A stretch of 64,000 nucleotides of DNA from Dietzia alimentaria 72. GTDB lineage: Bacteria > Actinomycetota > Actinomycetes > Mycobacteriales > Mycobacteriaceae. The stretch lies in assembly GCF_000226215.1 (NCBI RefSeq), contig NZ_AGFF01000005.1, positions 96,729 to 160,728 of the forward strand. Reading direction: 5' to 3'. The position numbers were made by a program, and so were the translations under genes. Positions 27,547 to 36,835 of this stretch are shown one piece after another; positions within the stretch are counted from its first letter, which is position 1; every line of letters begins with the position of its first letter. The notes under the pieces were generated by a model. It searched no databases, was not told the origin of the DNA, and saw only the letters and a program-made list of their open reading frames with translations.

Positions 27547-29586
27547 TCACCTGACCACGATCACAGCGAACGGACCCACGTCGTGGACCTCGAAATGGGG
27601 GCCTTCCACAGCCTCGGCGGGGATGGTGACCCCGAAGCGGCGGACGTTCGGGTCGTTGGGATAGGTGTCCTCGGCCAGGCGGAGTGTGTAGCCATCGCCG
27701 GAGGAGCGGGCGACGATCGCGTCCGGGCCTCGCCAGGGGGTGTCGGACATCATCGCGAATAGTTCCTCGCCGCTCGTGGCCTCCTCCCAGCCGACCATGG
27801 CCGCGTTGCGGTCCGCGTAGTGGCCGAGGGGGTTGGCGTAGTGCGAGGTCACCGCCTGATAGGCCAGGTACGGGTGGTACGACAGGAAGGCGTCGGCGGT
27901 GCTGACGACGACGAGGTCGGTCCGCTCGCGTCCGGGGAACGCCTTCAGGATGACCGAGTCGACCTCTGCGTAATGGGACTCGGGCCCGGGAGGGTAGCGG
28001 TCCGCGCGTTCGCCGGCGCCGTCGGTGTCCGTGTAGGCGAGTCGGATCTCCTCGTGCAGATGATCCGGGATGCCCTGCGCGTGGGCGAGCGCGGCGAGCG
28101 TGGCCACCACGCCCACGGAGGCGGTGGCACCCCGACGCAGCCGGGCAGCCTCCGCGGCCGGCCGCTCGGCACCGGCCTGCCGGCCGGCGGCGTGGACGAT
28201 CAGCCCCGCGATCTCGGCGAGCGCGAACACGCCGGCAACAACGAGCAGCAGGATGAGCACCGGCTCCAGCCGGAATCCCAGCATGGTGGTGCCCAGGACA
28301 GTGACCGCCATCGAGGCGAGGCACCAGAGGTAGACGGCCACCACGCCCAGACCCAGTGCCTGCGCGCGACGGGAGTTCCAAGCGCGGGCCACGATCCAGA
28401 TGAGGCCGGCCAGGCAGACCCAGCCGGTGAGGCCGCCCGCGGTCATGGGCAGTGGCAGGCGGGCGCCGGAATCGGGGAGGTAGTGCATCGCGGTGCCCGA
28501 CTCCGTGGGCGTGCCCCGCAGGGTCGCGACGAGGTAGGGGGCCCACACGATCAGTGCTATGGCGCTCGACCCGAAGCCGATCACCGCCAGACGCGCCGCG
28601 GGCAGCCAGATCGGGATCGATGGCTGCCCGGCACCGGCCTCAGCTCCGGTTCCGCCCCCGCCCCCGGCTCGGGCGATGCGCCGGCGATCGAGCATGGCGG
28701 CACCTGTCGCGACGACCGCCATGAGCGTCACGGTGCCCGCCGCGAGACCCGTGTACAGGGTGTACGTGCTGGCAGAGGCGCCGAGAAACAGCATGGTTGC
28801 CAGGGTGGCGCCCCGACCGCTCCCCCGCGAGGTGGGGTGAACCGCGTGCCAGGCCAGGATCAGCACGGGTGGGATGAACAGCGCCACGACGGCCCCGTAC
28901 GGCTCGGGGCTGGCATAGGCCAACATCACCGACGTGGACACCAGGCCCACAACGGCGCCGAGGTCGGTGCGCAGGAGACGGGTCCACAGCACGGTGACCA
29001 ATGCCGCCGCGACAGCCAGGGAGAGGATCGCCCATGGTTTGTATGCCGCCCACCCCTGCAGGCCGGCGAGGTTGGCGAAGCGTCCGCCCAGCCAGAACCA
29101 GCCCGAGGGGTAGAACGACGGGAGGTCGGCATAGGCCATGTCAGGCAGGCCGAATGACGTGGTGGAGCGGGTGAGGAACTGGGTGCGGAACTCCTGGTCG
29201 ACGCTCACGCCGTGCAGGTAGAGTCGCGATGCGGCCAACGGGATGCCCAGAGTGACGGCCACCAGCAACGCGGAGCCGCTGGGTGCGGCCAGCTTGCCCA
29301 GGCGGACCAGCGCCGGACGCCCACGCCCACTGCCGTCAGCGACGATGTCGGTGTTCGCCATGCTGCTCAGGGCCGGTCGCTCGCCCGCGCGGGCGGACAG
29401 GATCGCCACCGCCACCAGGGCGATCGCGGCGGCCTGGCCCACCACCGTCAACGCCCGCAGAACGTTGGAGTTTCCGTAGGCGGGAAACGAGACCAGCGAG
29501 AAGCCGACGAGGACGACTCCGGTGACGAGGGCGGCCAGGAGCGTCGCCGCACCTGCCAGGCCGAGCCCTCGAAGCGCCACCGGCAT
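27547..29586 (-). CDS. aftA: Galactan 5-O-arabinofuranosyltransferase AftA
   Basis: A 679-residue GT-C membrane protein that adds the first arabinofuranose residue to galactan, the primer used by Emb proteins. It begins MPVALRGLGLAGA with immediate membrane helices. An extracellular loop carries the conserved acidic motif GVSVDQEFRTQ (Asp130, Glu132) followed by DLPSFYPSGWFWLGGR, as in Rv3792. A soluble C-terminal domain starts near residue 500. The open frame continues upstream to 30039, but that part lies inside dprE2 and is rejected. The ATG at 29586 is 2 nt after the dprE2 stop without its own clear ribosome-binding site, so translation is probably coupled. Confidence 0.94.
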   Translation of the reverse strand: MPVALRGLGLAGAATLLAALVTGVVLVGFSLVSFPAYGNSNVLRALTVVGQAAAIALVAVAILSARAGERPALSSMANTDIVADGSGRGRPALVRLGKLAAPSGSALLVAVTLGIPLAASRLYLHGVSVDQEFRTQFLTRSTTSFGLPDMAYADLPSFYPSGWFWLGGRFANLAGLQGWAAYKPWAILSLAVAAALVTVLWTRLLRTDLGAVVGLVSTSVMLAYASPEPYGAVVALFIPPVLILAWHAVHPTSRGSGRGATLATMLFLGASASTYTLYTGLAAGTVTLMAVVATGAAMLDRRRIARAGGGGGTGAEAGAGQPSIPIWLPAARLAVIGFGSSAIALIVWAPYLVATLRGTPTESGTAMHYLPDSGARLPLPMTAGGLTGWVCLAGLIWIVARAWNSRRAQALGLGVVAVYLWCLASMAVTVLGTTMLGFRLEPVLILLLVVAGVFALAEIAGLIVHAAGRQAGAERPAAEAARLRRGATASVGVVATLAALAHAQGIPDHLHEEIRLAYTDTDGAGERADRYPPGPESHYAEVDSVILKAFPGRERTDLVVVSTADAFLSYHPYLAYQAVTSHYANPLGHYADRNAAMVGWEEATSGEELFAMMSDTPWRGPDAIVARSSGDGYTLRLAEDTYPNDPNVRRFGVTIPAEAVEGPHFEVHDVGPFAVIVVR

Positions 29587-29588
29587 CG

Positions 29589-30350
29589 TCAGAAGGGGAG
29601 CTTGCGGAAGATGGGGCGCGGCACGTGGGTCAGCACTGCCATGACACCGCCGAATGCGGCCGGGGCGAAGACCGCGCCCTTGTCGCGACCCGAGTATTTG
29701 ACCGCGATGCGGGCCACCTCGTCCTTGTTGACGGTCAGCGGAGCCTCGTCGACGTGCGCGGACATGCGGGTGCGTACCTGGCCGGGCCGGATGACCAGGA
29801 CGTCGACCCCGTACTCGGAGAGCGCGTAGCCGAGGCCCGTGTAGAAGGAGTCCAGTCCAGCCTTGGTGGAGCCGTAGACGAAGTTGGAGCGGCGGGCCCG
29901 CAGCCCGGCGGCCGAGCTCATGGCGATGATCCGGCCGTACCCCTGCACCTTCATCTTCTCCGCCAGCAGCACGCCCACCGAGACGGCGCCGGTGTAGTTG
30001 ACCTGCGCGATTTGGACGGCCTTGCGCTGGTCGGACCACAGCTCTTCGTTCTCGCCCAGCAGACCGAACGCGACGATCGCCACGTCCACGTCCCCATCAG
30101 CAAAGATCTGCTCGAACGCGGCCGGGTGGGTCTCTGTGGCCGCAGCGTCGAAGTCCACCACCTGCACCGACGTTGCACCGGCGGCGGTCATCTCGGCGCG
30201 CGCGTCCTCGATCGACGGATCGTTCGGCAGGCAGGCCAAGATCACGCGCATCGGGCCCTGCTGGAGGTACTCCGCGCAGATCGACAGGCCGATCTCCGAG
30301 GTTCCACCAAGCAGGAGAAGGGTCTGGGGGACGCCGACGGCATTGATCAT
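29589..30350 (-). CDS. dprE2: Decaprenylphospho-beta-D-erythro-pentofuranosid-2-ulose 2-reductase DprE2
   Basis: A 253-residue short-chain dehydrogenase, the same length as Rv3791, that reduces the 2-keto intermediate made by DprE1 to decaprenyl-phospho-arabinose. The cofactor loop [10 protein letters not shown] is near residues 11-20. The catalytic Ser, Tyr and Lys lie in [20 protein letters not shown], and [14 protein letters not shown] and APAAFG follow. It is the third gene of the - strand operon, 29 nt after the VOC gene and 2 nt before aftA. No strong ribosome-binding site precedes the ATG. Confidence 0.95.
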   Translation of the reverse strand: MINAVGVPQTLLLLGGTSEIGLSICAEYLQQGPMRVILACLPNDPSIEDARAEMTAAGATSVQVVDFDAAATETHPAAFEQIFADGDVDVAIVAFGLLGENEELWSDQRKAVQIAQVNYTGAVSVGVLLAEKMKVQGYGRIIAMSSAAGLRARRSNFVYGSTKAGLDSFYTGLGYALSEYGVDVLVIRPGQVRTRMSAHVDEAPLTVNKDEVARIAVKYSGRDKGAVFAPAAFGGVMAVLTHVPRPIFRKLPF

Positions 30351-30379
30351 GGGCGATAGTCTACCGACGGCATCCGACG

Positions 30380-30727
30380 CTACCGCTGCAGTGGGCTGTA
30401 GAACACCAGACCGTTCCCGGAGACGTCGTAGACCACGGCGCGTCGTTCATGGGCGTCGTCGTGGGGCTGCGCCACGATCACCCCGCCCGCCGCCTCCACG
30501 TCGCGGGCCGCTGCGTCGACGTCGTCGGTCTTGATTCCCACCACGACCTGGCCCGGTATCGGGTGATCGACCTTGGTAGCCAGAGCGAGGGTGATCGAGC
30601 CGCCGTCCAGGGCGGCGAAGTGCGTGCCGTCGCGGAACTTCACCGTCATCCCCACCGACTCGTAGAACGCGATCGACGCGTCCAGGTCCTCGGTGCTGAG
30701 CATGATCATGCGGACGTCGTGTGCCAT
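30380..30727 (-). CDS. Small VOC/glyoxalase-superfamily protein
   Basis: A 115-residue single VOC domain made of two beta-alpha-beta-beta-beta modules: [20 protein letters not shown], then GGSITLAL; and [20 protein letters not shown] ending NGLVFYSP. The first metal-ligand position is not an obvious His, so a metal-dependent glyoxalase activity is uncertain. It lies between dprE1 (48 nt) and dprE2 (29 nt) on the same strand and must be co-transcribed with them; in M. tuberculosis dprE1 and dprE2 are adjacent with no such gene. GAGAGGGAA precedes the ATG. Its substrate is unknown. Confidence 0.85.
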   Translation of the reverse strand: MAHDVRMIMLSTEDLDASIAFYESVGMTVKFRDGTHFAALDGGSITLALATKVDHPIPGQVVVGIKTDDVDAAARDVEAAGGVIVAQPHDDAHERRAVVYDVSGNGLVFYSPLQR

Positions 30728-30775
30728 CTCGTTCCCTCTCGTGCGTGACGGTCTCCGAACGCGGGTCCGGTGGGG

Positions 30776-32224
30776 TCAGAGTAGTTCGAGGCGGCGTCCC
30801 ATATCGGAGACAAAGACACCGTGGGGATCGATCTCCCGGCGGGTGGAGATCCACGAGTCGATCTGCGGGTACATCGCGTGGAAGCGGTCGGCCGGGACGC
30901 GCGAGTCCTTGGCCGTGTACAAACGACCGCCCATCGACATGACCTTGGCGTCGAGATGATTGACGAACGCGTTGAGACGGTCGTTGATGGGGAAGTCCAC
31001 GCACACGTTCCACCCCTCCATGGGGAAGGACAGCGGCGCCTGGTTGCCCGGGCCGAACAGCTTGAATACGTTGAGGAACGAGTAATGGCCGGAGCGCTGG
31101 ATGTCGCCGAGGATCTCCTTGAAACCCTCGACGGCGCCGGGCGGGACGATGAACTGGTACTGCAGGAAACCCTTGGTGCCGAAGGCTCGGTTCCACTCTC
31201 CGAACAGATCGAGCATGTGATAAAACGCCGGGAGCGACTTGATCTGGTTCCTGCTGGTCCCGCCCATGCGGTAGTAGATCTCGCCGATCGGCATGAACGT
31301 GAACTTGTTGGCCAGGCCGTTGGGAAACACGTCCGGGAACGTCAGCAGCGGCTTGGCGTTCATAGCCAACGGATCCTTGGCGAGCTTGGGCGCGTACTCC
31401 TCCAGCTGCGCGAGCGTGGCCAGCGATCCGCGTGAGACGGCGGCGCGGCCCATCTTGGGCGGCGCGCTGATCGCGTCGAACCACGCCGACGAGTAGGTGT
31501 ACTTGGACTCCGAACCGTCGGTGTGCAGCGCGATGGTCTCGTCGAGAGAGGCCGTCTGGTCCGTGTCCGCCAGGAAGAACGCGGTCTCGGTGCGGGTCAT
31601 GGCGATCCAGACCTTGAGGATCACGCCCGTCAGACCGTTGCCGCCGACGGTGGCCCAGAAGAGGGTGCCCTGCGGGTCGTCGGAGGTGCCGCCCGGCTCG
31701 AGGGTGAGGATCCGGCCATCCGCGACCAGCAGTTCCATACGGGTGACGTGATTGCCGAATGAGCCGGCCGAGTGGTGGTTCTTGCCGTGGATGTCGTGGC
31801 CGATCGCACCGCCGACGGTCACCTGACGGGTGCCCGGGAGGACAGGCACCCATAGGCCGAAGGGCAACGCCGCGCGCATGAGCTGATCCAGGTTCACGCC
31901 GGCGTCGACCACTGCGGTTGCGGAGTCGGCATTGAGCTCGTGGATGCGCTTGAACCGGCTCATGTCCAGGACCAGTCCGCCGGAGTTCTGGGCGCTGTCG
32001 CCGTACGAGCGGCCGAGCCCGCGCGCCACCACGCCGCGCTGCAGGTGTGCGGGGGCCGAGGCATTGGAATCGTTGACGGCCGCGACGGCCGCCGAGATCT
32101 CCTCCACCGACCGTGGCGTGAGCACATGACTCATCGCCGGGGCGGTACGGCCCCAGCCGGTGAGACGCTTCAGTTCGGTATCCAGCGAGGACGGGGCCGG
32201 GGTGTTGTTCTGCACGGTGCTCAC
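30776..32224 (-). CDS. dprE1: Decaprenylphosphoryl-beta-D-ribose 2'-oxidase DprE1
   Basis: A 482-residue FAD enzyme that oxidises decaprenyl-phospho-ribose to the 2-keto form, the first half of epimerisation to arabinose. It has FAD-binding-4 features ([49 protein letters not shown]) and an ALO-type C-terminal half. The Cys in WNVCVDF (Cys408) corresponds to Cys387 of M. tuberculosis DprE1, the residue attacked by benzothiazinones. The GTG at 32224 fits the length of homologues; an in-frame extension to 32323 is unlikely. It is the first gene of the dprE1-VOC-dprE2-aftA-emb-emb operon. Confidence 0.95.
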   Translation of the reverse strand: MSTVQNNTPAPSSLDTELKRLTGWGRTAPAMSHVLTPRSVEEISAAVAAVNDSNASAPAHLQRGVVARGLGRSYGDSAQNSGGLVLDMSRFKRIHELNADSATAVVDAGVNLDQLMRAALPFGLWVPVLPGTRQVTVGGAIGHDIHGKNHHSAGSFGNHVTRMELLVADGRILTLEPGGTSDDPQGTLFWATVGGNGLTGVILKVWIAMTRTETAFFLADTDQTASLDETIALHTDGSESKYTYSSAWFDAISAPPKMGRAAVSRGSLATLAQLEEYAPKLAKDPLAMNAKPLLTFPDVFPNGLANKFTFMPIGEIYYRMGGTSRNQIKSLPAFYHMLDLFGEWNRAFGTKGFLQYQFIVPPGAVEGFKEILGDIQRSGHYSFLNVFKLFGPGNQAPLSFPMEGWNVCVDFPINDRLNAFVNHLDAKVMSMGGRLYTAKDSRVPADRFHAMYPQIDSWISTRREIDPHGVFVSDMGRRLELL

Positions 32225-32631
32225 GTGGTCGAGGTTACCGCTCGGGGAGACCCGGGTGCATGAACGGCACCGGCAGGCCGACTCGCCCGATGCGGTCACG
32301 TCACCCCGGCAGTGGCGTTGCACCCCGGCGCTCTAGGACCTGCCCGGCCGCTCACTAGTGCCCGCCGCGGAAGGTGCGTGCAGCTGGCTAGCGCCTCCGG
32401 CCTCAGGTGCGCTGCGGCTGTGACCTGCGCGCCCTCTGTGGTCCATTTCGGCAGCGCACCCCTGGGTCCGGTGTGCAGTCAGCCAGCGCGAGCACGAGAG
32501 CCAGCGCATCCGGAGGCGGTTGCGATGGCTCTCTGCCCAGCTGGGCCCACCGGGTAGTCCAGGGGCGGCGTCGCGACGACCGGCCGGGCGATCCCGCGGT
32601 GTGAGGCCGGGCCATCATCCGGAGGCGGCTG
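32225..32631. other. Non-coding gap between lipase end and dprE1 start
   Basis: No supported gene lies in these 407 bp. They must contain the promoter of the dprE1 operon. A 17-bp word (CATCCGGAGGCGGTTGC) occurs at 32507-32523 and with one change at 32616-32632, the second copy touching the lipase stop codon. No clear -10/-35 pair is seen. Confidence 0.5.
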
Positions 32632-33972
32632 CTAGCGGCACCCTGTTGTGAACGGAATGCCGCGGGCGCGGTCGTCCACCCAGTCCAGGGCCGGGCCCAC
32701 CGCGGTGTACGCGGCCGTGACGTGTTCGCCGGCAACGGGCGTGTATTGGACGTCCGCGCCGGCTGCACACCATTCGTCGGCGAGACGCCGGGCGGTCCAC
32801 TCCGGGATGAACAGGTCGCCGGGCCCCTGCTCCGAGCCCGGGCCGGGGCCGATCGGGACGAGCGAATCGCCGTGCCAGACCTGCACCGGCCCGGTGGGCA
32901 CCTCGCGGGGGTCCACCCCGTTCCGGGGGTTCGCGGTGCCGAGACGGTTCCGTGCGAGCACCCGGAGCACGGTCGGGTCGGTCCGTGGGTCGACGCTCGT
33001 GAGCAGGGACAGCGGTGTGTGGAAGATTCCGGCGGCGGTGTTGGCGGCGGCGCAGGAATCACGACTCAGGTGGGCCAGAACGTCGCCGGTGTCGTTGAGC
33101 AGTGGGTACAGCTCCGGGTATTCCCGGGCGAGCCCGAGTATCGCTGCGCGGTAGAGACCCGAACCGAGGGTCCCGTCCATGGTGTCGAACAGTTCCGCGT
33201 AGTCGGCGGGCACGCCGCCCACCGAGGATCCCACCAGAACGCCGGTGAGCTCGGGTGCGTAGACCGGCTGGAGCTGGGCGGCCCAGCCGGTGGCGATGCC
33301 GCCGCCGGAGTAGCCGACCTGCACGACTCGGGAGTCGCCGAACAGCGGCGCGGCATCGCCGGGGGCGACGAACGACCGGGCCGCCCGGATGCCGTCCAGG
33401 ACCGCGCGACCGTTGGCCCGACCCGCGGCGTAGGCGGCCTTCGGGCCCTCGAAGTCCGTCACGACCAGGCCGTAGCCGCGGTCGGCGAGGATCTGCAGGA
33501 AGGGAGGCATCTCGAGGCTGAACTCGTGCGGCAACACGTGTGACGGCATGCACTCCAGACCGAGCGAGTCGATCGTGGCGTTGAACGAGACCAGCGGTCG
33601 CGGGCCGGGCCCGGGCCACGGGGTGGCGGGCTCGATGATCGTCGAGATGATCTGTTCCGGGCGATCGTGCGAGTTGTTGCTCCGGACGAGGACCTGCCAG
33701 CCGCGGCCGAAGTTGCGGACGTTGTGTGGCGGGATCGTCACCGGCCGGGTGTCCAGGATCGTGCCGGGCGCGGTCGCGGAGTCGACTGGAGGTGGGGACG
33801 AATACCACGGGTCCGGCGACGGACTCGGCAGGTAGCGCTCCGGAATGCGTTCATCGGGCGGGGCCGCCGCGGACTGCGCGCCGGCGGCAGGAGCGCCGGC
33901 GAACACGCAGACCAGCGCAAGCGATGCCGCGACCATCACGCGACCGGGACGGAGGGGGCGCCGCGACCTCAT
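32632..33972 (-). CDS. Secretory lipase (LIP family)
   Basis: A 446-residue exported esterase with an Arg-rich signal peptide (cleavage near AGAQSA, residue 33), a Pro-rich segment and a LIP-family (PF03583-type) alpha/beta-hydrolase domain. The nucleophile is in GYSGGG (Ser222). HGDSLVPI (Asp) and a late His in GEHVTAAY complete the triad. The family hydrolyses triacylglycerols. The ATG at 33972 is chosen because it opens directly on the signal peptide; the frame upstream is non-coding. TATACC, 10 nt upstream, is -10-like and no ribosome-binding site is present, so a leaderless message is possible. Unrelated in function to the adjacent wall genes. Confidence 0.86.
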   Translation of the reverse strand: MRSRRPLRPGRVMVAASLALVCVFAGAPAAGAQSAAAPPDERIPERYLPSPSPDPWYSSPPPVDSATAPGTILDTRPVTIPPHNVRNFGRGWQVLVRSNNSHDRPEQIISTIIEPATPWPGPGPRPLVSFNATIDSLGLECMPSHVLPHEFSLEMPPFLQILADRGYGLVVTDFEGPKAAYAAGRANGRAVLDGIRAARSFVAPGDAAPLFGDSRVVQVGYSGGGIATGWAAQLQPVYAPELTGVLVGSSVGGVPADYAELFDTMDGTLGSGLYRAAILGLAREYPELYPLLNDTGDVLAHLSRDSCAAANTAAGIFHTPLSLLTSVDPRTDPTVLRVLARNRLGTANPRNGVDPREVPTGPVQVWHGDSLVPIGPGPGSEQGPGDLFIPEWTARRLADEWCAAGADVQYTPVAGEHVTAAYTAVGPALDWVDDRARGIPFTTGCR

Positions 33973-34051
33973 GCGCTCACGGTATACACACCCGCCCCGT
34001 CCGCGACGCGGATGACGCGGACGGGTTCCGACCTGGGCCCGTGCGAGAACG

Positions 34052-34297
34052 CTAGGCGGCGGCCTCCCCGGAGGAAGCGACGGTAGCGCTGCCCGAGTGG
34101 GGCGCGGCCACAGGTGCCGGAGACGTTGCCGAGACGATGCGCCCGGTGGGCGTGCACGACGGGGTGACCGTCCGCGGGGCCGGGGTGCGCGGCGAGGCAG
34201 AGGCCGCGACAGCCCGGCCGGTGGGCGTGTATGAGAACACGACGGCAGTGGTGTCGAGAACGGCCGCGGTCTCGATGGTGGCGGTGAACTTGGACAT
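34052..34297 (-). CDS. Small unknown protein with duplicated TPTGR motif
   Basis: The 81-residue reading frame has a strong ribosome-binding site (AGGAGG, 5 nt before the ATG on the minus strand), which makes it a likely real gene. After a short N-terminus (MSKFTATIETAAVLDTTAVV) the sequence repeats the segment YTPTGRAV/CTPTGRIV and is rich in Ala, Ser, Pro and Thr, suggesting a disordered or cell-surface peptide. There is no signal peptide or membrane helix. It ends 79 bp upstream of the lipase and is divergent from the glutamate-synthase-like gene. I do not recognise a family. Confidence 0.5.
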   Translation of the reverse strand: MSKFTATIETAAVLDTTAVVFSYTPTGRAVAASASPRTPAPRTVTPSCTPTGRIVSATSPAPVAAPHSGSATVASSGEAAA

Positions 34298-34688
34298 GAG
34301 GTCCTCCTGGTCGGAAGGAGCAGGGACGGCGGCGCGTCAATGACATCGGTGCACCGACCGGCTCTGCTCAGATGCGTTGGTGGAGGCGATGTCGACGCAC
34401 CCGGGGTGTTGGCGCGGACCATGTGGTGTGTACGCCGAAGGGAGATGGGGTGGCCGCAGCGGATCGCTACCGCGACAATCGAACACACTCGGCGGATGTG
34501 CCGGCGGACGGTTCGACCAGAATCGCGCTGGTGTGCGCGCGATGGACAAACTATCGCACGTCATGGTTTACGGGACAAGCCTGATGTTGGGCGCACGAGC
34601 GATGTTCGGTGGTGGCACGGACCCGTGCGGTGTTCTCATGGATCATCGAGGGCACACCGACTCGGAAATAAGTGGGAACGGAGGATCC
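34298..34688. other. Divergent intergenic region
   Basis: These 391 bp separate the small TPTGR protein from the glutamate-synthase-like gene and are expected to hold both promoters. An open frame extends leftwards from the + gene, but its composition does not look coding and it lacks a good ribosome-binding site, while GGAGG lies at 34680-34684 just before ATG 34689. Confidence 0.45.
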
Positions 34689-36284
34689 ATGGACCGTCAC
34701 CATCTGTCCGGACGAGCGGGGTTCGGCGTGGCAGCCGCGGGAGCAGCCGCCGTCGCCGCGCTCGGGGTCCGCGACTTCTTCCAGCAGCGACACTCGATGC
34801 TGCGCAATTATCCGGTCATCGGCCACGCCCGCTTCGCCATGGAGGCGCTTCGTCCGGAGATCCAGCAGTACTTTATCGAGCGCGATGACGACGGCCGGCC
34901 CTTCGACCGCACCACCCGCACCATGATCTACCAGCGGGCCAAGGGAATCAGTGCCGAGGATGCGTACGGCACGGAGAAGGACGTCACCTCGGCCGGATAC
35001 GACCACATCCTGCACTCGATCAATCCGCTCGAACCCGCGGATGTCCCGCCCAGGGTGCGACTCGGTGGCCCTGATTGCACGCAGCCCTACGACATCGCGC
35101 TGCTCAACATCTCGTCTATGAGCTTCGGCGCGTTGTCCGCTAATGCGGTCGTGGCGATGAACTATGGCGCACGGCACGGCGGCTTCGCCCAGGAAACCGG
35201 CGAAGGTGGGCTGACGAAGTACCACCTCGAGCACGGCGCCGACATCATCTGGGAATTCGGCTCAGGTTACTTCGGTTGCCGGACCTCCGACGGCCACTTC
35301 GATCCCGACACCTTTGCCGAAAAGGCGGCCAGACCCGAGGTCAAGGGGATAGCCGTCAAGCTCAGCCAGGGGGCCAAGCCCGGCGTCGGTGGGGTGCTGC
35401 CCGCCAGCAAGGTCAACGCGGAGATCGCGGCAGCACGCGACGTTCCGCAGGGGCAGGACTGTGTCAGTCCGGCAGCCCACTCGGCCTTCTCCACCCCCGT
35501 GGAGATGATGGAGTTCGTAGCAAGGCTGAGGTCGCTGAGCGGCGGTAAGCCCGTGGGCCTGAAGCTGTGCGTGGGGGACCGCCGAGAAGTTTTGGCGATG
35601 TGTAAGGGGATGCTCGAGACGGGCGTCACTCCGGACTGGATCATGGTCGACGGGTCTGAGGGCGGCACCGGGGCCGCTCCGGTGGAGTTCGAGGACAACG
35701 TGGGCACACCGCTGACAGAAGGCCTGGTGATCGTCCACAACGCGCTGGTGGGTACCGGTCTCCGCAACCGCGTGGCCATCGGTTGCGCAGGCAAGATCAG
35801 CGGCGGCAACGACATCATCCGGCGTATCGCTCTCGGGGCAGACTTCTGCAGTTCGGCGCGGGCGATGATGATGGCTACCGGCTGCATCCAGGCTCAACGG
35901 TGCAACACAAACACCTGCCCTAGTGGGGTGGCCACCCAGGACCCGCGGCGTAGCCGCGCCGTGGTCGTGGCCGACAAGGGGCCCCGGGTGATGCGGTATC
36001 AACAGGCCACCGTGCGGTCGGCGATGCGGATGCTCGCCTCGATGGGTCTGACCTCATTCGGCGAACTGGGCCCCGAGCACGTATTACGCAGGATCGACCC
36101 GGCCCGTGTGATGACCTACGAGGAGCTGTACGTCTGGTTGGACGAGGGCGAGCTGCTCGCCAGCGCAAAAGACCCCTCGTGGGCACGCGACTGGGAGGAC
36201 TGCGACGCGCACCACTTCCGGGGCGCGCGACCGTCGTCCGCGCTGCGCCGCGGATACCGCCGTCCCTCGTCCCCCGATTCCTAG
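34689..36284 (+). CDS. FMN-binding glutamate-synthase-family protein, membrane-anchored
   Basis: A 531-residue protein has one N-terminal hydrophobic segment (about 10-27) followed by the FMN-binding, alpha/beta-barrel domain of glutamate synthase. Motifs include SSMSFGALSANAV, GEGGLTKYH, VKLSQGAKPGVGG, MVDGSEGGTGAAP and GCIQAQRCNTNTCPSGVATQ, whose three Cys match the 3Fe-4S ligands of GltB. The amidotransferase and C-terminal beta-helix domains of true GltB are absent. Such stand-alone forms are common in actinobacteria; their reaction is not established. ATG 34689 has GGAGG 4 nt upstream. It is followed 22 nt later by the GtrA gene, so they may share a transcript. Confidence 0.88.
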   Translation: MDRHHLSGRAGFGVAAAGAAAVAALGVRDFFQQRHSMLRNYPVIGHARFAMEALRPEIQQYFIERDDDGRPFDRTTRTMIYQRAKGISAEDAYGTEKDVTSAGYDHILHSINPLEPADVPPRVRLGGPDCTQPYDIALLNISSMSFGALSANAVVAMNYGARHGGFAQETGEGGLTKYHLEHGADIIWEFGSGYFGCRTSDGHFDPDTFAEKAARPEVKGIAVKLSQGAKPGVGGVLPASKVNAEIAAARDVPQGQDCVSPAAHSAFSTPVEMMEFVARLRSLSGGKPVGLKLCVGDRREVLAMCKGMLETGVTPDWIMVDGSEGGTGAAPVEFEDNVGTPLTEGLVIVHNALVGTGLRNRVAIGCAGKISGGNDIIRRIALGADFCSSARAMMMATGCIQAQRCNTNTCPSGVATQDPRRSRAVVVADKGPRVMRYQQATVRSAMRMLASMGLTSFGELGPEHVLRRIDPARVMTYEELYVWLDEGELLASAKDPSWARDWEDCDAHHFRGARPSSALRRGYRRPSSPDS

Positions 36285-36306
36285 ACCCTCGCACTACGCT
36301 GGCCGC

Positions 36307-36831
36307 GTGACGACATCCAACGGCAGACCCCCACACGACGCGTCGGCGGACCAGCCGGAGGACTCCGTACTCGATTCGCTGCGCGGTGCCGTTGACCCGC
36401 TCGAATCGCGGCACGAGACCGACCCGAACCAGCCCTCCGATCTGAAGACCCAGGTCATCCGGTTCTTTCTGACCGGGGTTCTGTCGGCAGTCGTTGACTA
36501 CGGCCTGCTGCAACTGTTCATGCTGGCCGGCATGGGCCACGGCGCGGCCAAAGCGCTCTCGTTCGTCGCCGGCACGCTCACCGCGTACGCGCTCAACCGA
36601 CGGTGGACGTTCCAGGCGGAGCCGTCCCGGGCCCGGTTCGTGGCCACGATGGGGCTGTACGCGGTGATGTTCGGCGTCCAGTGGGGCCTGTTCATGGTGT
36701 TGGTGCCATGGTTCGAGGGGATGGGCTGGGGCATGTTCTGGGCCAGCACCGTCGGTTATGTGATCGCCCAGGGAGTGGCGACAGTGACCAACTTCATCGT
36801 CCAGCGGACCGTGATCTTCCGCGTGCGCTGA
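36307..36831 (+). CDS. GtrA-family membrane protein (Rv3789-like)
   Basis: A 174-residue protein has about 55 acidic N-terminal residues and then four membrane helices typical of GtrA (RFFLTGVLSAVVDYGLLQLF, SFVAGTLTAYALNRRWTF, VMFGVQWGLFMV, VTNFIVQRTVIF). In M. tuberculosis the GtrA protein Rv3789 is next to dprE1 and was proposed to help translocate or organise decaprenyl-phospho-arabinose; here the same gene lies 4 kb from dprE1 on the opposite strand. It starts at a GTG and is 4 nt from the DUF6541 gene. Confidence 0.87.
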   Translation: MTTSNGRPPHDASADQPEDSVLDSLRGAVDPLESRHETDPNQPSDLKTQVIRFFLTGVLSAVVDYGLLQLFMLAGMGHGAAKALSFVAGTLTAYALNRRWTFQAEPSRARFVATMGLYAVMFGVQWGLFMVLVPWFEGMGWGMFWASTVGYVIAQGVATVTNFIVQRTVIFRVR

Positions 36832-36835
36832 GCTG

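Noticed and set aside
29587..30039. Upstream extension of the aftA frame.
   Set aside because: It lies inside dprE2 in another frame and does not look like protein; aftA homologues start at the MPVALRG position.
33973..34488. Upstream extension of the lipase reading frame.
   Set aside because: The signal peptide begins at 33972; the extension is Pro/Arg/Ser-rich junk and overlaps the small TPTGR gene, which reads in another frame.
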